Notes under the pieces: generated by a model | The model's database searches: none | The model's input: only the letters and a program-made list of their open reading frames with translations | What the model was told of the DNA's origin: nothing | From: Clostridia bacterium | Lineage (GTDB): Bacteria > Bacillota > Clostridia > Lachnospirales > Cellulosilyticaceae | Reading direction: 5' to 3' | Length of the DNA: 64,000 nt | NCBI GenBank assembly: GCA_029239755.1 | Contig: JARBUI010000002.1 | Location: forward strand, 1 to 64,000 | Shown here: positions 9,956 to 19,690 of the stretch, piece by piece | Layout: each line of letters starts with the position of its first letter | Numbering within the stretch: position 1 is the first letter of the stretch | Made by a program: the position numbers and the translations under genes

Positions 9956-10465
9956 CTACTCTTCACTTTGAGGGTGAAAGATATTTTTTAACTTTTCAAG
10001 CCTAGGATCAATGTCTGAGTCTTGACAATTGCATGTATGCTCATTTAAATTTTCACCACATACATTACAGATACCTTTGCAATCATCGTTACACAAACAC
10101 TTCATCGGAACACTTAGATAAAGTGCTTCTGCTATAACATCAGATAATTCAATGCTTGATTGTGTAATTTGAATGATATCCTCATCTTCATTAACCTCAT
10201 TAAAATTAGAAGAAAATTCCTTGTTTAATTCTGCATGAATAGGATACTCAAATTCTTTAATGCAGCGATCACATACCAGCTTAATAACAGAAGATATATG
10301 ACCTCGTACTAAATACCTGCTGCCTTTTTTAGTCACAGTACCTTCTATATTTACAATGCAGTTATGTGTACTACTCGATAAATTAAGCCCTAAAAGTGAC
10401 ACTATTTGTTCACCTTTAAAAGTTACTTCTGACTTATTTGTAAGTTCATGGATATCAATCTTCAT
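9956..10465 (-). CDS. yceD: YceD family (DUF177) protein
   Basis: The 169-residue protein has the DUF177 features: a CDRCIKEF motif near residue 84 and a C-terminal pair of Cys clusters (CLCNDDCKGIC and CNC). YceD homologues precede rpmF throughout bacteria and affect 23S rRNA accumulation. I chose ATG 10465 because GGAGTG lies directly upstream; the longer in-frame reading to 10525 has no site. Confidence 0.88.
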   Translation of the reverse strand: MKIDIHELTNKSEVTFKGEQIVSLLGLNLSSSTHNCIVNIEGTVTKKGSRYLVRGHISSVIKLVCDRCIKEFEYPIHAELNKEFSSNFNEVNEDEDIIQITQSSIELSDVIAEALYLSVPMKCLCNDDCKGICNVCGENLNEHTCNCQDSDIDPRLEKLKNIFHPQSEE

Positions 10466-10529
10466 TTTTTTCACTCCATTAAGTAACACTTCTGTAATTA
10501 TACCTATATGAGGATTATTTGTCAATCAC

Positions 10530-11726
10530 TTATTTATTAAGGAGTTCTACTGAATCTCTAGCAATCATAAGTTCTTCATTTGTTGGAATTAAAAGCATCT
10601 TAACTTTTGCATTTGCTGTTGATAAATCTCTTTCTACGCCACGGCATTTATTTTTTTGAACATCAATTTCTACACCTAACCAAGTAAGCATGTTAGCAAC
10701 TTCTTCTCGCATAATAGCATTGTTTTCACCAAGACCGCCTGCAAATGCAATAGCATCTACGCCATTCATAACAGCTGCATAAGCTCCAATATAACTTACT
10801 AATCTATGCTGGAAAGCATCCATTGTAAATCTTGATACAGGATCTCCTGCAACAACACCATCTTCAATTTCTCTGAAATCGCTGGACATATCTGATAATG
10901 CAAGTACCCCTGACTTTTTATTTAAAACAGAATCTACTTCTTTTGCAGTTAATCCTTCTTTTTCCATTAAGAAACCTATGATAGCAGGATCAATATCACC
11001 TGAACGTGTACCCATTATAAGACCTGGAAGAGGGGTAAAGCCCATTGACGTATCTACTGATTTGCCGCCTTTAACCGCACATACACTTGCACCATTTCCT
11101 AAGTGACATACAATTACTTTTGTTTCTTCAATTGGTTTTCCAAGCATAACTGCTGCTCTTTCTGATACATATTTATGAGAAGTTCCATGGAATCCATATT
11201 TACGAATACCGTATTTTTTGTAGTATTCTTGTGGAATAGCGTACATATAAACTGATTTATCCATTGTTTGATGGAATGCTGTATCAAACACAGCTACCAT
11301 AGGTACCTTAGGCATAAGTTCTTTACATGCATTAATACCTACTAAGTTTGCTGGATTATGAAGAGGTGCTAAATCTATACATTCTTCTAAAGCTTTTACT
11401 ACCTCATCAGTAATGACAACAGATGAATTGAATTTCTCTCCAGCATGAACCACTCTGTGTCCTACAGCTTTAATCTCGTCTACAGATGCAATACAAGCTG
11501 TTTCACCTGTTGTTAACATGCCAATCATTTTTTCAAAAGCTACTTTATGATTAGGGATCTCTCCTTCTAATTTAACCGCTTCTTGTCCTTCTGTTGTATG
11601 TTTAATAAATGAGCCTTCAATGCCTATTCTTTCACATATACCCTTTGCTATAACACTTTCATCTTCCATATTCAATAACTGATATTTGAGCGAAGAACTT
11701 CCGCAGTTTACTACTAATACGATCAT
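10530..11726 (-). CDS. ackA: Acetate kinase
   Basis: The 398-residue protein starts MIVLVVNCGSSSLKYQLLNM and has the acetate kinase signatures, including VAVFDTAFHQTM, the HLGNGAS phosphate loop near residue 208 and the C-terminal GGLGEN. It converts acetyl phosphate and ADP to acetate and ATP, the last step of fermentative acetate formation. AAGGAGTG precedes ATG 11726. pta is upstream with a 32-nt gap, so the two form one operon. Confidence 0.96.
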   Translation of the reverse strand: MIVLVVNCGSSSLKYQLLNMEDESVIAKGICERIGIEGSFIKHTTEGQEAVKLEGEIPNHKVAFEKMIGMLTTGETACIASVDEIKAVGHRVVHAGEKFNSSVVITDEVVKALEECIDLAPLHNPANLVGINACKELMPKVPMVAVFDTAFHQTMDKSVYMYAIPQEYYKKYGIRKYGFHGTSHKYVSERAAVMLGKPIEETKVIVCHLGNGASVCAVKGGKSVDTSMGFTPLPGLIMGTRSGDIDPAIIGFLMEKEGLTAKEVDSVLNKKSGVLALSDMSSDFREIEDGVVAGDPVSRFTMDAFQHRLVSYIGAYAAVMNGVDAIAFAGGLGENNAIMREEVANMLTWLGVEIDVQKNKCRGVERDLSTANAKVKMLLIPTNEELMIARDSVELLNK

Positions 11727-11758
11727 TTTGATACACTCCTTATAAATGTTTATGGTTA

Positions 11759-12748
11759 TTATTGAGCTTGAACAGCTGTAATGGCTACAACGCCAACAAT
11801 ATCTTCTGCACTGCATCCTCTTGATAAGTCATTAACTGGTTTTGCAATACCTTGTGTAATAGGTCCATAAGCTTCAGCTTTTGCAAGACGCTGAACTAAT
11901 TTATAACCAATATTACCCGCATCTAAATCTGGGAATATCAGAACATTTGCATTTCCTGCAACTTCACTGCCTGGTGCTTTTGCTTGTCCTACTTCTTTAA
12001 CAATAGCAGCATCTAACTGAAGCTCACCATCTAATTTAAGATCAGGTGACATTTCTTTAGCTAATTTAGTAGCCTCTACCACCTTATCTACATCAGCATG
12101 TTTTGAACTCCCATAAGTAGAATGCGAAAGCATAGCTACTATAGGTTCAGTCCCTACTAATTGCTTAAAGCTTATAGCTGAACTTTGTGCAATTGCAGCA
12201 AGTTCTTCTGCAGTTGGATTTTGATTAAGACCTGCATCTGAGAAAACAAAAGTGCCATTACTGCCCATCTCACAATCAGGTACTACCATTACGAAAAAGG
12301 CTGATACCAGTTTAGTATTAGGTGCAGTTTTTAAAATCTGAAGTGATGGTCTAAGTACATTAGCTGTTGAATTAACAGCGCCTGCTACCATTCCGTCTGC
12401 TTTATTTTGTTTTACCATCATTACGCCTAGAAATAACGGATCGTTATATAATAATTCTTTTGCTTTATCATAAGTCATTCCCTTATTTTTTCTAAGCTCT
12501 ACAAGTGCTTCAATATATTGTTCCATTTCTTCGAATGTTTGCGGATCAACTATTTCTGCTGCTGCTAAGTCTAGTTCTTTAGCCTTGCTGTTAATTTCTT
12601 CTTTATTTCCAATAAGTATTACATGAGCAAGCTCTTCCTGTAATACCGTATGTGCTGCTCTTAGTGTACGAAGATCTGTTGTTTCTGGTAAGACTATTGT
12701 TTTTTTATTGTTTCTTGCTCTTGTTTTAATGGCTTCTAAAAAAGACAT
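11759..12748 (-). CDS. pta: Phosphate acetyltransferase
   Basis: The 329-residue protein is the short, single-domain phosphotransacetylase with KTIVLPE near residue 14, HVILIGN, and the C-terminal NVLIFPDLDAGNIGYKLVQR motif. It converts acetyl-CoA and phosphate to acetyl phosphate for AckA. The start at 12748 (MSFLEAIKTRAR) has AAAGGGG upstream; the longer reading to 12823 runs through the promoter and is rejected. Confidence 0.95.
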   Translation of the reverse strand: MSFLEAIKTRARNNKKTIVLPETTDLRTLRAAHTVLQEELAHVILIGNKEEINSKAKELDLAAAEIVDPQTFEEMEQYIEALVELRKNKGMTYDKAKELLYNDPLFLGVMMVKQNKADGMVAGAVNSTANVLRPSLQILKTAPNTKLVSAFFVMVVPDCEMGSNGTFVFSDAGLNQNPTAEELAAIAQSSAISFKQLVGTEPIVAMLSHSTYGSSKHADVDKVVEATKLAKEMSPDLKLDGELQLDAAIVKEVGQAKAPGSEVAGNANVLIFPDLDAGNIGYKLVQRLAKAEAYGPITQGIAKPVNDLSRGCSAEDIVGVVAITAVQAQ

Positions 12749-12794
12749 ATAAAAACCCCTTTCAATTTTTTCTTTCGAATTGCCCTCAGCTACT

Positions 12795-12823
12795 ATTATA
12801 TGCAATGTATCTATTGTATACAA
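12795..12823 (-). promoter_or_regulatory. Sigma-A type promoter of pta-ackA
   Basis: On the minus strand TTGTAT and TATAAT are separated by exactly 17 nt. The -10 box is about 47 nt upstream of the pta start. It lies in the divergent gap with tmcAL and is the best visible promoter for the downstream block. Confidence 0.75.
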
Positions 12824-12915
12824 GAGCCAAATGAAATTTTATTGCATTAATCTCCTTTTATAAACATTTTTTTTAGTATAGAATGAATAAGTATTAAACT
12901 TACGGGAGGAATAAC

Positions 12916-14157
12916 ATGTTTATAACTGGTATTGTAGCAGAATATAATCCATTTCATAATGGTCATCTCTATCAATTAAATGAAACTAAAAAACTTACAA
13001 ACTCAGATTTTGTCATAGCTGTAATGAGCGGTGATTTCTCTCAGCGTGGTACGCCTGCTATTACTAATAAGTTTATTCGTACACAAATGGCCCTTTCTTC
13101 TGGTATAGATATGGTACTAGAACTTCCTGCCCCTTATGCTTCTGCAAGTGCTGAACGATTTTGCGAAGCAGCCGTATCACTATTTAATAAAACAAATATA
13201 GTAAATGCTTTATCTTTTGGAAGCGAAATAGGTAGTATTGAAATACTAAGGGATATCGCAAATATTTTAGCAGATGAGCCACCACTTTTATCTAAGCTCA
13301 TAAAAGAAAATCTATCAAAAGGATATAGTTTTCCAAGGGCAAGGGAAAATGCAATCATTCATTTGTTTTCTTCAATGAGTCTTAAGGAAAATGAGAAGGC
13401 ACAGATTAAATCCGCTATAGGAAACCCCAACAATATATTAGGTATTGAATATATTAAGGCACTTCTAAAGTATGATTCAAAGATCTTGCCTTTAACTATT
13501 AAGCGTATATCCTCAAACTATCATGATACACATATTCTTTCTTCAATCGCATCTGCAACAGCAATAAGAACTCAGTTGCAATCTAGTGAACACGCATACA
13601 TAAAGAATTGTATGCCTTCAAAAAGTTATGAACTGCTTATTGAACATGCAGGTTCCAAACCCAGTCTAGATGATCTTAATGACTTTCTACATTATAGGCT
13701 TATTTTTTCCAATAAATCTGATTTATATTCTCTATGGGATATACCAAAAGATCTTATCCTTTCTATACTTAGAAATTTCATGGAAAAACGCCACATATCT
13801 GGTGTCATTAATGAGGTTACATCTAAAACCTATACTAGAGCAACTGTTCAAAGAGCTTTGCTTAGAATTATATTAAATGTACTTCAAAATGATATGGACC
13901 GACTTCAAAATCTAGACTGGATCCCTTACATTAGAGTACTGGGGTGTAAAAAAAGTGCAACGGTTCTTTTGTCTGAGATGACTAAACATGCTCATGTACC
14001 GGTCATTACTAATCTTAAAACCTCTTATACAAATCTTACGCCTGAAGCAAAGCTTCTTTTGGATTATGAGTTAAAAGCAAGCAATATCTATACCGCTATT
14101 ACAAAAAACTCTTCAGCTTATAACCAAGATTTCACTCATGCCTTTATTAAACTTTAA
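12916..14157 (+). CDS. tmcAL: tRNA(Met) cytidine acetate ligase TmcAL
   Basis: The 413-residue protein starts MFITGIVAEYNPFHNGHLYQ, a nucleotidyltransferase fold with the HxGH motif (HNGH, residues 15-18), and matches the former DUF795/YlbM family. TmcAL makes ac4C at the wobble base of elongator tRNA-Met from acetate and ATP. That fits its position opposite the acetate-forming pta-ackA. GGGAGGA lies just upstream of the ATG. Length is normal. Confidence 0.92.
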   Translation: MFITGIVAEYNPFHNGHLYQLNETKKLTNSDFVIAVMSGDFSQRGTPAITNKFIRTQMALSSGIDMVLELPAPYASASAERFCEAAVSLFNKTNIVNALSFGSEIGSIEILRDIANILADEPPLLSKLIKENLSKGYSFPRARENAIIHLFSSMSLKENEKAQIKSAIGNPNNILGIEYIKALLKYDSKILPLTIKRISSNYHDTHILSSIASATAIRTQLQSSEHAYIKNCMPSKSYELLIEHAGSKPSLDDLNDFLHYRLIFSNKSDLYSLWDIPKDLILSILRNFMEKRHISGVINEVTSKTYTRATVQRALLRIILNVLQNDMDRLQNLDWIPYIRVLGCKKSATVLLSEMTKHAHVPVITNLKTSYTNLTPEAKLLLDYELKASNIYTAITKNSSAYNQDFTHAFIKL

Positions 14158-14238
14158 TAAGCTTATAAAGTTATTTTTCAGGATCAGCCTTCATATAATG
14201 AAGAGATAGGGCTTGACTAATAAAGGAGGTCATATGAT

Positions 14239-15381
14239 GTGTCAAAAAAATATATAACTGTATTTGGGATTATTCTAATTATTTTAAACCTGCTGCTTTC
14301 TCCTGATATCTGTATTCTTGCTGCCAAAGAAGGCCTGCTGCTTTGGTTTAATAAGGTTTTACCTTCGCTTTTACCTTTTATTATCCTTATTAATGTTTTA
14401 TCAGGACTTAATATTATGCAGGCTATTGGCACTGCCGCTTCACCTATTACGAAAAGATTATGGAACTTACCTGGCAGCAGCCTGTTTGTTTTCATAATGG
14501 GGTTTATTGCTGGCTACCCCATGGGAGCAAAGATAATTAGTCAATTAGTTGATAGTAATACTCTAACTATCCCCGAAGCCCAAAAAACACTTTGCTTTAG
14601 TAATAATTGCGGCCCTTTATTTATTGTAGGTACTGTAGGAACACTTATGTTAGGTAATTCATCTATTGGTTATTTCCTTTTAGTCGTTCACATATTATCT
14701 GCTCTAATCATCAGCATAATCTTTTCTCCTTTTAACAACAACAATGCAGCAAAAACTCAAACTAAGAAACATAGTACAAGCTCTGTTTCTTTAAAATTCT
14801 CCTCACTCTTTAATGAATCCGTAAAAAATGCAATGGATACTATTGTTTATATTGGTGGGTTTATTATATTTTTTTCTGTAATAGCTCGTATTGTAAATGT
14901 CTCGCCTATTATGGTTCACCTCATCCATTCATTGAGAACACTTATCATCTCTCCTGAGATTTTTTCTGGCATGATTACAGGATTATTAGAACTATCTAAT
15001 GGAGTCAATAGCCTATCTGGCTCCAGTATTTTATCTGTCTTAAACTTAGCACTCATTTCTTTTATGATTGGATTTGGGGGGCTTTGTATCTTTTTTCAAA
15101 CCTCTTATGTTTTAAGTAACTGTGGCTTTTCTCTAATACCTTATAGCACTGCTAAACTTATGCAAGGCATTATAAGTTTTATATTAGTATACTTACTTTA
15201 TCCTATGGCCCCAATGTATACGCTTAAAACATCCCTATCCTATGAGCTCAAGTGGTTCGTCCTATTAATGATATTTTGTATCCTATTTACTTACGTGGTT
15301 AAATTCTTAAATTATTTATATGATAGAAAGGTTAGTCAAACACTAAAAACAAACTATACATACAAAAGGATGGGGATATAG
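14239..15381 (+). CDS. ylbJ: Sporulation integral membrane protein YlbJ
   Basis: The 380-residue protein has about nine hydrophobic segments and the GYPMGAK and SNNCGP motifs of the nucleoside/YlbJ transporter family. YlbJ is needed for spore cortex formation in Bacillus, and its presence suggests the host sporulates or descends from a spore-former. The start is GTG 14239, 8 nt after AGGAGGT; the two ATGs in between open an 8-codon frame that stops at once. It follows tmcAL on the same strand. Confidence 0.9.
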   Translation: MSKKYITVFGIILIILNLLLSPDICILAAKEGLLLWFNKVLPSLLPFIILINVLSGLNIMQAIGTAASPITKRLWNLPGSSLFVFIMGFIAGYPMGAKIISQLVDSNTLTIPEAQKTLCFSNNCGPLFIVGTVGTLMLGNSSIGYFLLVVHILSALIISIIFSPFNNNNAAKTQTKKHSTSSVSLKFSSLFNESVKNAMDTIVYIGGFIIFFSVIARIVNVSPIMVHLIHSLRTLIISPEIFSGMITGLLELSNGVNSLSGSSILSVLNLALISFMIGFGGLCIFFQTSYVLSNCGFSLIPYSTAKLMQGIISFILVYLLYPMAPMYTLKTSLSYELKWFVLLMIFCILFTYVVKFLNYLYDRKVSQTLKTNYTYKRMGI

Positions 15382-15397
15382 AAATCCCCATCCTTTT
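15364..15397. terminator. Bidirectional terminator between ylbJ and codY
   Basis: AAAAGGATGGGGAT (15364-15377) pairs perfectly with ATCCCCATCCTTTT (15384-15397). The ylbJ stop codon lies in the loop. A- and T-runs at both ends serve the convergent ylbJ and codY transcripts. Confidence 0.9.
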
Positions 15398-15421
15398 GAT
15401 CTATGCAGTCTGTTTATAAAA

Positions 15422-16180
15422 TTACTTTCTTAATTTAGCCAGTTCATCAAGTAAAGCATGATTAAGAACTTTAATATATGTTCCCTTCATTCCTAAAGAT
15501 CTTGATTCAATAACTCCAGCACTTTCAAATTTTCGAAGTGCATTAACTATGACAGAACGGGTAATACCAACTTTATCAGCTATCTTGCTTGCAATCAGAA
15601 GACCTTCTGTTCCATCCAGTTTTTCGAATATATGAAATATAGCTTCGAGTTCTGAATAGGAAAGTGTACTTATAGCTGATTTTACAATTGAAACTTTACG
15701 CTCTTCCTCATCATTTTTATCTTTTAATGAAGTTAATATTTCTACTGCAACAATTGTTGCACCATATTCTGCCAAAATTAAATCTTCTGTAGAATAATTT
15801 CCTTCACTTTTCTCTTTGTACAATAAGAAAGTTCCTAACCTTTGTCCACCAGCAATAATTGGTACGACACAAGCTACGTAACTTGCACTATTTGGAGTTT
15901 CCGGAAAAATAGTTTCTAAAGAAATATTTTCTTTAAGCTCTAAAATTGTTAAGAACTGATCATTAATTGAATAGTCCATGTATTGATCTTGATTAGCAAA
16001 CTGATGAGGAATAGTGCTGTTTACACCTAATATTTTACTTTTACTGCTTACTACCATAGCATTTGATTTAGCTACATCGCTAATGACTTCGCATATGTCA
16101 GAAAAAATCACTCTATCTGAACCAAATCTTTGTAATAGTCTATTAACTTTACGCATTTTTTGCAATAACTCTTGAGACAT
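15422..16180 (-). CDS. codY: GTP-sensing transcriptional repressor CodY
   Basis: The 252-residue protein has the N-terminal GAF-type domain that binds branched-chain amino acids and a C-terminal winged helix with LLIASKIADKVGITRSVIVN near residues 195-214. CodY represses nutrient-limitation genes when GTP and branched-chain amino acids are high. Length is close to that of the Bacillus protein. An AGGAGG site precedes the ATG. It is transcribed away from topA's terminator. Confidence 0.95.
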   Translation of the reverse strand: MSQELLQKMRKVNRLLQRFGSDRVIFSDICEVISDVAKSNAMVVSSKSKILGVNSTIPHQFANQDQYMDYSINDQFLTILELKENISLETIFPETPNSASYVACVVPIIAGGQRLGTFLLYKEKSEGNYSTEDLILAEYGATIVAVEILTSLKDKNDEEERKVSIVKSAISTLSYSELEAIFHIFEKLDGTEGLLIASKIADKVGITRSVIVNALRKFESAGVIESRSLGMKGTYIKVLNHALLDELAKLRK

Positions 16181-16275
16181 AATATCTCCTCCTTAATTAT
16201 GGTATGAAGTATAATCTAAAGGTTCTATATACTTTAGTATGTTCAAAAAATTAGAAAATATACATGCTTTCAGTT

Positions 16276-16306
16276 AAAAAGACAAAGTTGGCATTCCAAC
16301 TTTGTC
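16276..16306 (-). terminator. Intrinsic terminator of the dprA-topA unit
   Basis: GACAAAGTTGG (16281-16291) pairs with CCAACTTTGTC (16296-16306), and on the minus strand a TTTTT run follows. It lies about 90 nt after the topA stop codon, upstream of codY, so it separates the two units. Confidence 0.85.
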
Positions 16307-16396
16307 CCCTTAATAAACAAATATTAACACAATGTGACAAAAAATTCAATAACTAAATGTAAACATTTTTTAAAATTTTTTTAACAAATTGTAAAT

Positions 16397-18469
16397 TTAT
16401 TTTTTATTCTCTTTCCCATAATTACACTTTGTATTGCGGCAGACGATTTTTTTATTTTTAGAGTTTCCTTTTTCAACTAATACTTCCTCACAAATTGGAC
16501 ACTTATCACCAGTTGGCTTTTCCCACGACATAAATTCGCATTTATCTCCATTATTCTCACAACCATAATAGGCTCTGCCTTTTTTTGTCTTTTTAAGTAA
16601 TACTTTCCCTCCGCACAAAGGACAGTTAACGCCTGTTTCTTTATACCATGGTTTGGTAAAATTACATTCAGGAAAATTAGGACAGCCTAGGAATTTACCA
16701 TATTTGCCATATCTAACAATCATATGTTCACCACATTTTTCACATGGTATATCTGTAGTTTCTGTTAAATCTATATTTTCAATCTCATTTTCTGCTTTTA
16801 TTACTGTCTGATTAAAATGAGGATAGAAAGATTTAATTATTTCCTTCCACTCTACATTGCCGGAAGCAATTTCATCCAATATTCTTTCCATATTTGCAGT
16901 GAAATCAACATCTACTACTTCATCAAAATGTTCAAGCATAATCTGATTAACTACTTCTCCAAGTTCAGTCGCATAAAGCACTTTATTCTCTTTAACAATA
17001 TACCCTCTAGCTAAAAGAGTTGTAATAGTAGGAGCATAAGTACTCGGTCTTCCTACTCCGTTCTCTTCCAATGCTTTAACTAACGTCGCTTCTGAAAAAT
17101 GTGCTGGCGGCTGTGTAAAGTGCTGAGCTGGCAAAATACTTGTGCACTCTAATAGGTCACCTTCATTAACCTGAAACTTTGATTCCTTTTTAGGTTTTTC
17201 TTCACTTAAATTATATACCTTCGTAAAACCGTCGAAGAGCTCAATTGAATAGGAGGCTCTAAAAATATATTCTCCATTTTTTATTTTGATAGAATGCGTT
17301 TCATACTCTGCTGGTGCCATCTGACTAGCAATAAATCTACTCCAAATCATATTGTAGAGTTTATATTGATCCTTGGATAAATATTCCTTAATTTCTACTG
17401 GTTTATAGTTAATATACGTAGGTCTAATCGCTTCATGCGCATCTTGAATATTGCTTTTTTTTGACTTGGCCGCCTGCTTTACCTCACCTATATATTTTTC
17501 ACCGTACTTATCTTTAATATATTCTGCTGCCTCTTCTTTCGCTTTATCAGATATTCTAATAGAATCTGTACGAATATAAGTTACAATCCCTACTTCCTTC
17601 TTTCCCACCTTAACTCCCTCATAAAGCTGCTGTGCGATATTCATCGTTTTCTGTGTTGAAAATCCAAGATGTTTTGCAGCCTCTTGCTGAAGTGTACTTG
17701 TTGTAAAAGGTAATACAGTATTTTTAATACGGGTACTTTTCTTAGTGCTAATAACTTTATACTCGCTATTTTGACATTCATCTAATATCTTTTTAGCTTC
17801 TGCTTGATTTTTAATTTCAATCTTTTGGTCATTTTTAGTATCCAGTTTCGCCTCAAATGCCTTTTCTTTATTATACCTTAAGTGAACTTCTATTGACCAA
17901 TATTCCTCTTCAATAAACTCGCGTATTTCTTTTTCTCTGTCACTAATAAGTCTTAGAGTTACAGATTGCACACGCCCCGCACTTAAACCTTTACGTATCT
18001 TTTTCCATAATATTGGGCTTATTTTATATCCAACTAATCTATCTAATACTCTTCTAGCCTGCTGCGCATCTACAAGATCCATATTGATAGTTCTTGGGTG
18101 CTTAATTGCCTCTTTAATAGCTTCTTCAGTGATCTCATTAAAAGTTATCCTATAGACCTTCTTATCCTGTAATTTAAGGGCATTATACAAATGCCAAGAT
18201 ATTGCTTCTCCTTCTCGGTCGGGGTCAGTGGCTAAGTAAACACATTTTGCCGACTTTACATCTTTGCGCATCTTTTGAAGCAGTTCACCTTTTCCTCTTA
18301 TTGTAATATATTTAGGTTCATACTCATTTTCTACATCAATGCCTAACTGGCTTTTTGGCAAATCCCTAACATGTCCTATCGACGCCTCCACTTTATAGTT
18401 TTTGCCTAAAAATCTGCTAATTGTATTAACTTTGGCTGCAGATTCTACAACCACTAAATTATCAGCCAT
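16397..18469 (-). CDS. topA: DNA topoisomerase I
   Basis: The 690-residue protein has an N-terminal Toprim domain (LVVVESAAKVNTISRFLG, and DPDREGEAI near residue 82), the active-site tyrosine in GIVTYIRTDS near residue 298, and three C-terminal Cys4 zinc ribbons starting near residues 574, 616 and 658. It relaxes negative supercoils. AGGAGG precedes the ATG. dprA lies 13 nt upstream, the common Clostridia pair. Confidence 0.96.
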   Translation of the reverse strand: MADNLVVVESAAKVNTISRFLGKNYKVEASIGHVRDLPKSQLGIDVENEYEPKYITIRGKGELLQKMRKDVKSAKCVYLATDPDREGEAISWHLYNALKLQDKKVYRITFNEITEEAIKEAIKHPRTINMDLVDAQQARRVLDRLVGYKISPILWKKIRKGLSAGRVQSVTLRLISDREKEIREFIEEEYWSIEVHLRYNKEKAFEAKLDTKNDQKIEIKNQAEAKKILDECQNSEYKVISTKKSTRIKNTVLPFTTSTLQQEAAKHLGFSTQKTMNIAQQLYEGVKVGKKEVGIVTYIRTDSIRISDKAKEEAAEYIKDKYGEKYIGEVKQAAKSKKSNIQDAHEAIRPTYINYKPVEIKEYLSKDQYKLYNMIWSRFIASQMAPAEYETHSIKIKNGEYIFRASYSIELFDGFTKVYNLSEEKPKKESKFQVNEGDLLECTSILPAQHFTQPPAHFSEATLVKALEENGVGRPSTYAPTITTLLARGYIVKENKVLYATELGEVVNQIMLEHFDEVVDVDFTANMERILDEIASGNVEWKEIIKSFYPHFNQTVIKAENEIENIDLTETTDIPCEKCGEHMIVRYGKYGKFLGCPNFPECNFTKPWYKETGVNCPLCGGKVLLKKTKKGRAYYGCENNGDKCEFMSWEKPTGDKCPICEEVLVEKGNSKNKKIVCRNTKCNYGKENKK

Positions 18470-18482
18470 ATTTACCTCCTCA

Positions 18483-19574
18483 TTACACGCGTACGTATCT
18501 TTCCCCTGGCAGTCTTTTTATAAGCCCTTTAATTTCTAATTTAACTAAACTAGGATAAACTAATTCATAGGGAAGTTGTGTATTTTTAAATAATTCACTC
18601 AAATCTATAGGGTTCTGACTCACATAAGCATATACTATACTTTCATCTTGTGCAAGTTCATGACCATTATTTTTTAATATATTCTTTCTATTATTATTTA
18701 TCCAAGCTCTAATAATATAAGGTAATTCTTCAATAACATCCTCTGCTTTCGTAACACACTTTGCTCCATTTTTTATCAATTCATTTGTTCCTAGGCTCAG
18801 TCTGCTGGTTATATTTCCTGGAACAGCAAACACTTCTCTATTATATTCTAAAGCTAAATCAGCAGTAATAAGTGAACCGCTTTTAGCATCCGCTTCAACA
18901 ACTAGTATCCCCATAGCCATTCCGCTAATAATCCTATTTCTTTTTGGAAATTGAAAAGGAAGCGGTGGTGTGTTTAGAAAATATTCTGATATTAAACAAC
19001 CCTTTTGAGGTATTAAAGTATAGATATTATGATTTTGATTTGGATAACATATATTTATTCCTGTTCCCATAACAGCAATTGTATTGCCACTTTTTAGTGC
19101 TCCTTTATGAGCTGCTTCATCTATTCCACATGCCATACCGCTAATAATTGTAATCCCTAGTTCTGCCAGTTCTGACGCCAGCTTATAAGCACTATCGAAT
19201 CCATATTCAGAGCATTTTCTTGACCCAACAATCGCAATAGCTGGAGCACTTAAATAATCTAAATTCCCTTTCACAAATAGTACGACAGGGGGATCCGGTA
19301 TTTGTTTCAAATAATACGGATACTTTTCATCTAATATATCTATTATATGGATGTTCTGACAGTTACATAAATGAATAACTTTTAAAAACTCATCCAGATC
19401 TTCTTTAGATTTCTCTATTTTAGCTATTTGAGCTTCTTTAAGGCAAAAATGTTTATATTCACTTGGAACAGCTTGAAAAATACTTTTATAAGATCCGAAA
19501 TACCCCATCATTTTAATCTTAATATATTCTGGAATAGCTAGTTTATGCAACCACACACTATATATTTTATCCAT
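18483..19574 (-). CDS. dprA: DNA-processing protein DprA
   Basis: The 363-residue protein has the DprA Rossmann fold: GSRKCSEYG near 117, SGMACGIDEAAHKGAL near 145, and PKRNRIISGMA near 206, followed by a C-terminal winged helix. DprA loads RecA on incoming single strands in natural transformation. It stands back to back with comM, another transformation gene. Confidence 0.94.
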   Translation of the reverse strand: MDKIYSVWLHKLAIPEYIKIKMMGYFGSYKSIFQAVPSEYKHFCLKEAQIAKIEKSKEDLDEFLKVIHLCNCQNIHIIDILDEKYPYYLKQIPDPPVVLFVKGNLDYLSAPAIAIVGSRKCSEYGFDSAYKLASELAELGITIISGMACGIDEAAHKGALKSGNTIAVMGTGINICYPNQNHNIYTLIPQKGCLISEYFLNTPPLPFQFPKRNRIISGMAMGILVVEADAKSGSLITADLALEYNREVFAVPGNITSRLSLGTNELIKNGAKCVTKAEDVIEELPYIIRAWINNNRKNILKNNGHELAQDESIVYAYVSQNPIDLSELFKNTQLPYELVYPSLVKLEIKGLIKRLPGERYVRV

Positions 19575-19690
19575 TCAATCACCACTTTACTATACTTTTT
19601 AAAATATTACTACTATTATTAAAAAAATGTTTAAATATTTCAAATTAAGTTCATAATGTTTAAAAATAGTTTTGTAGAAAGGATAGCCTA

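Noticed and set aside
16230..16260. CodY box in front of codY
   Set aside because: An AATTTTC-N-GAAAATT-like stretch is visible but I count about five mismatches in fifteen in an AT-rich gap; too weak.
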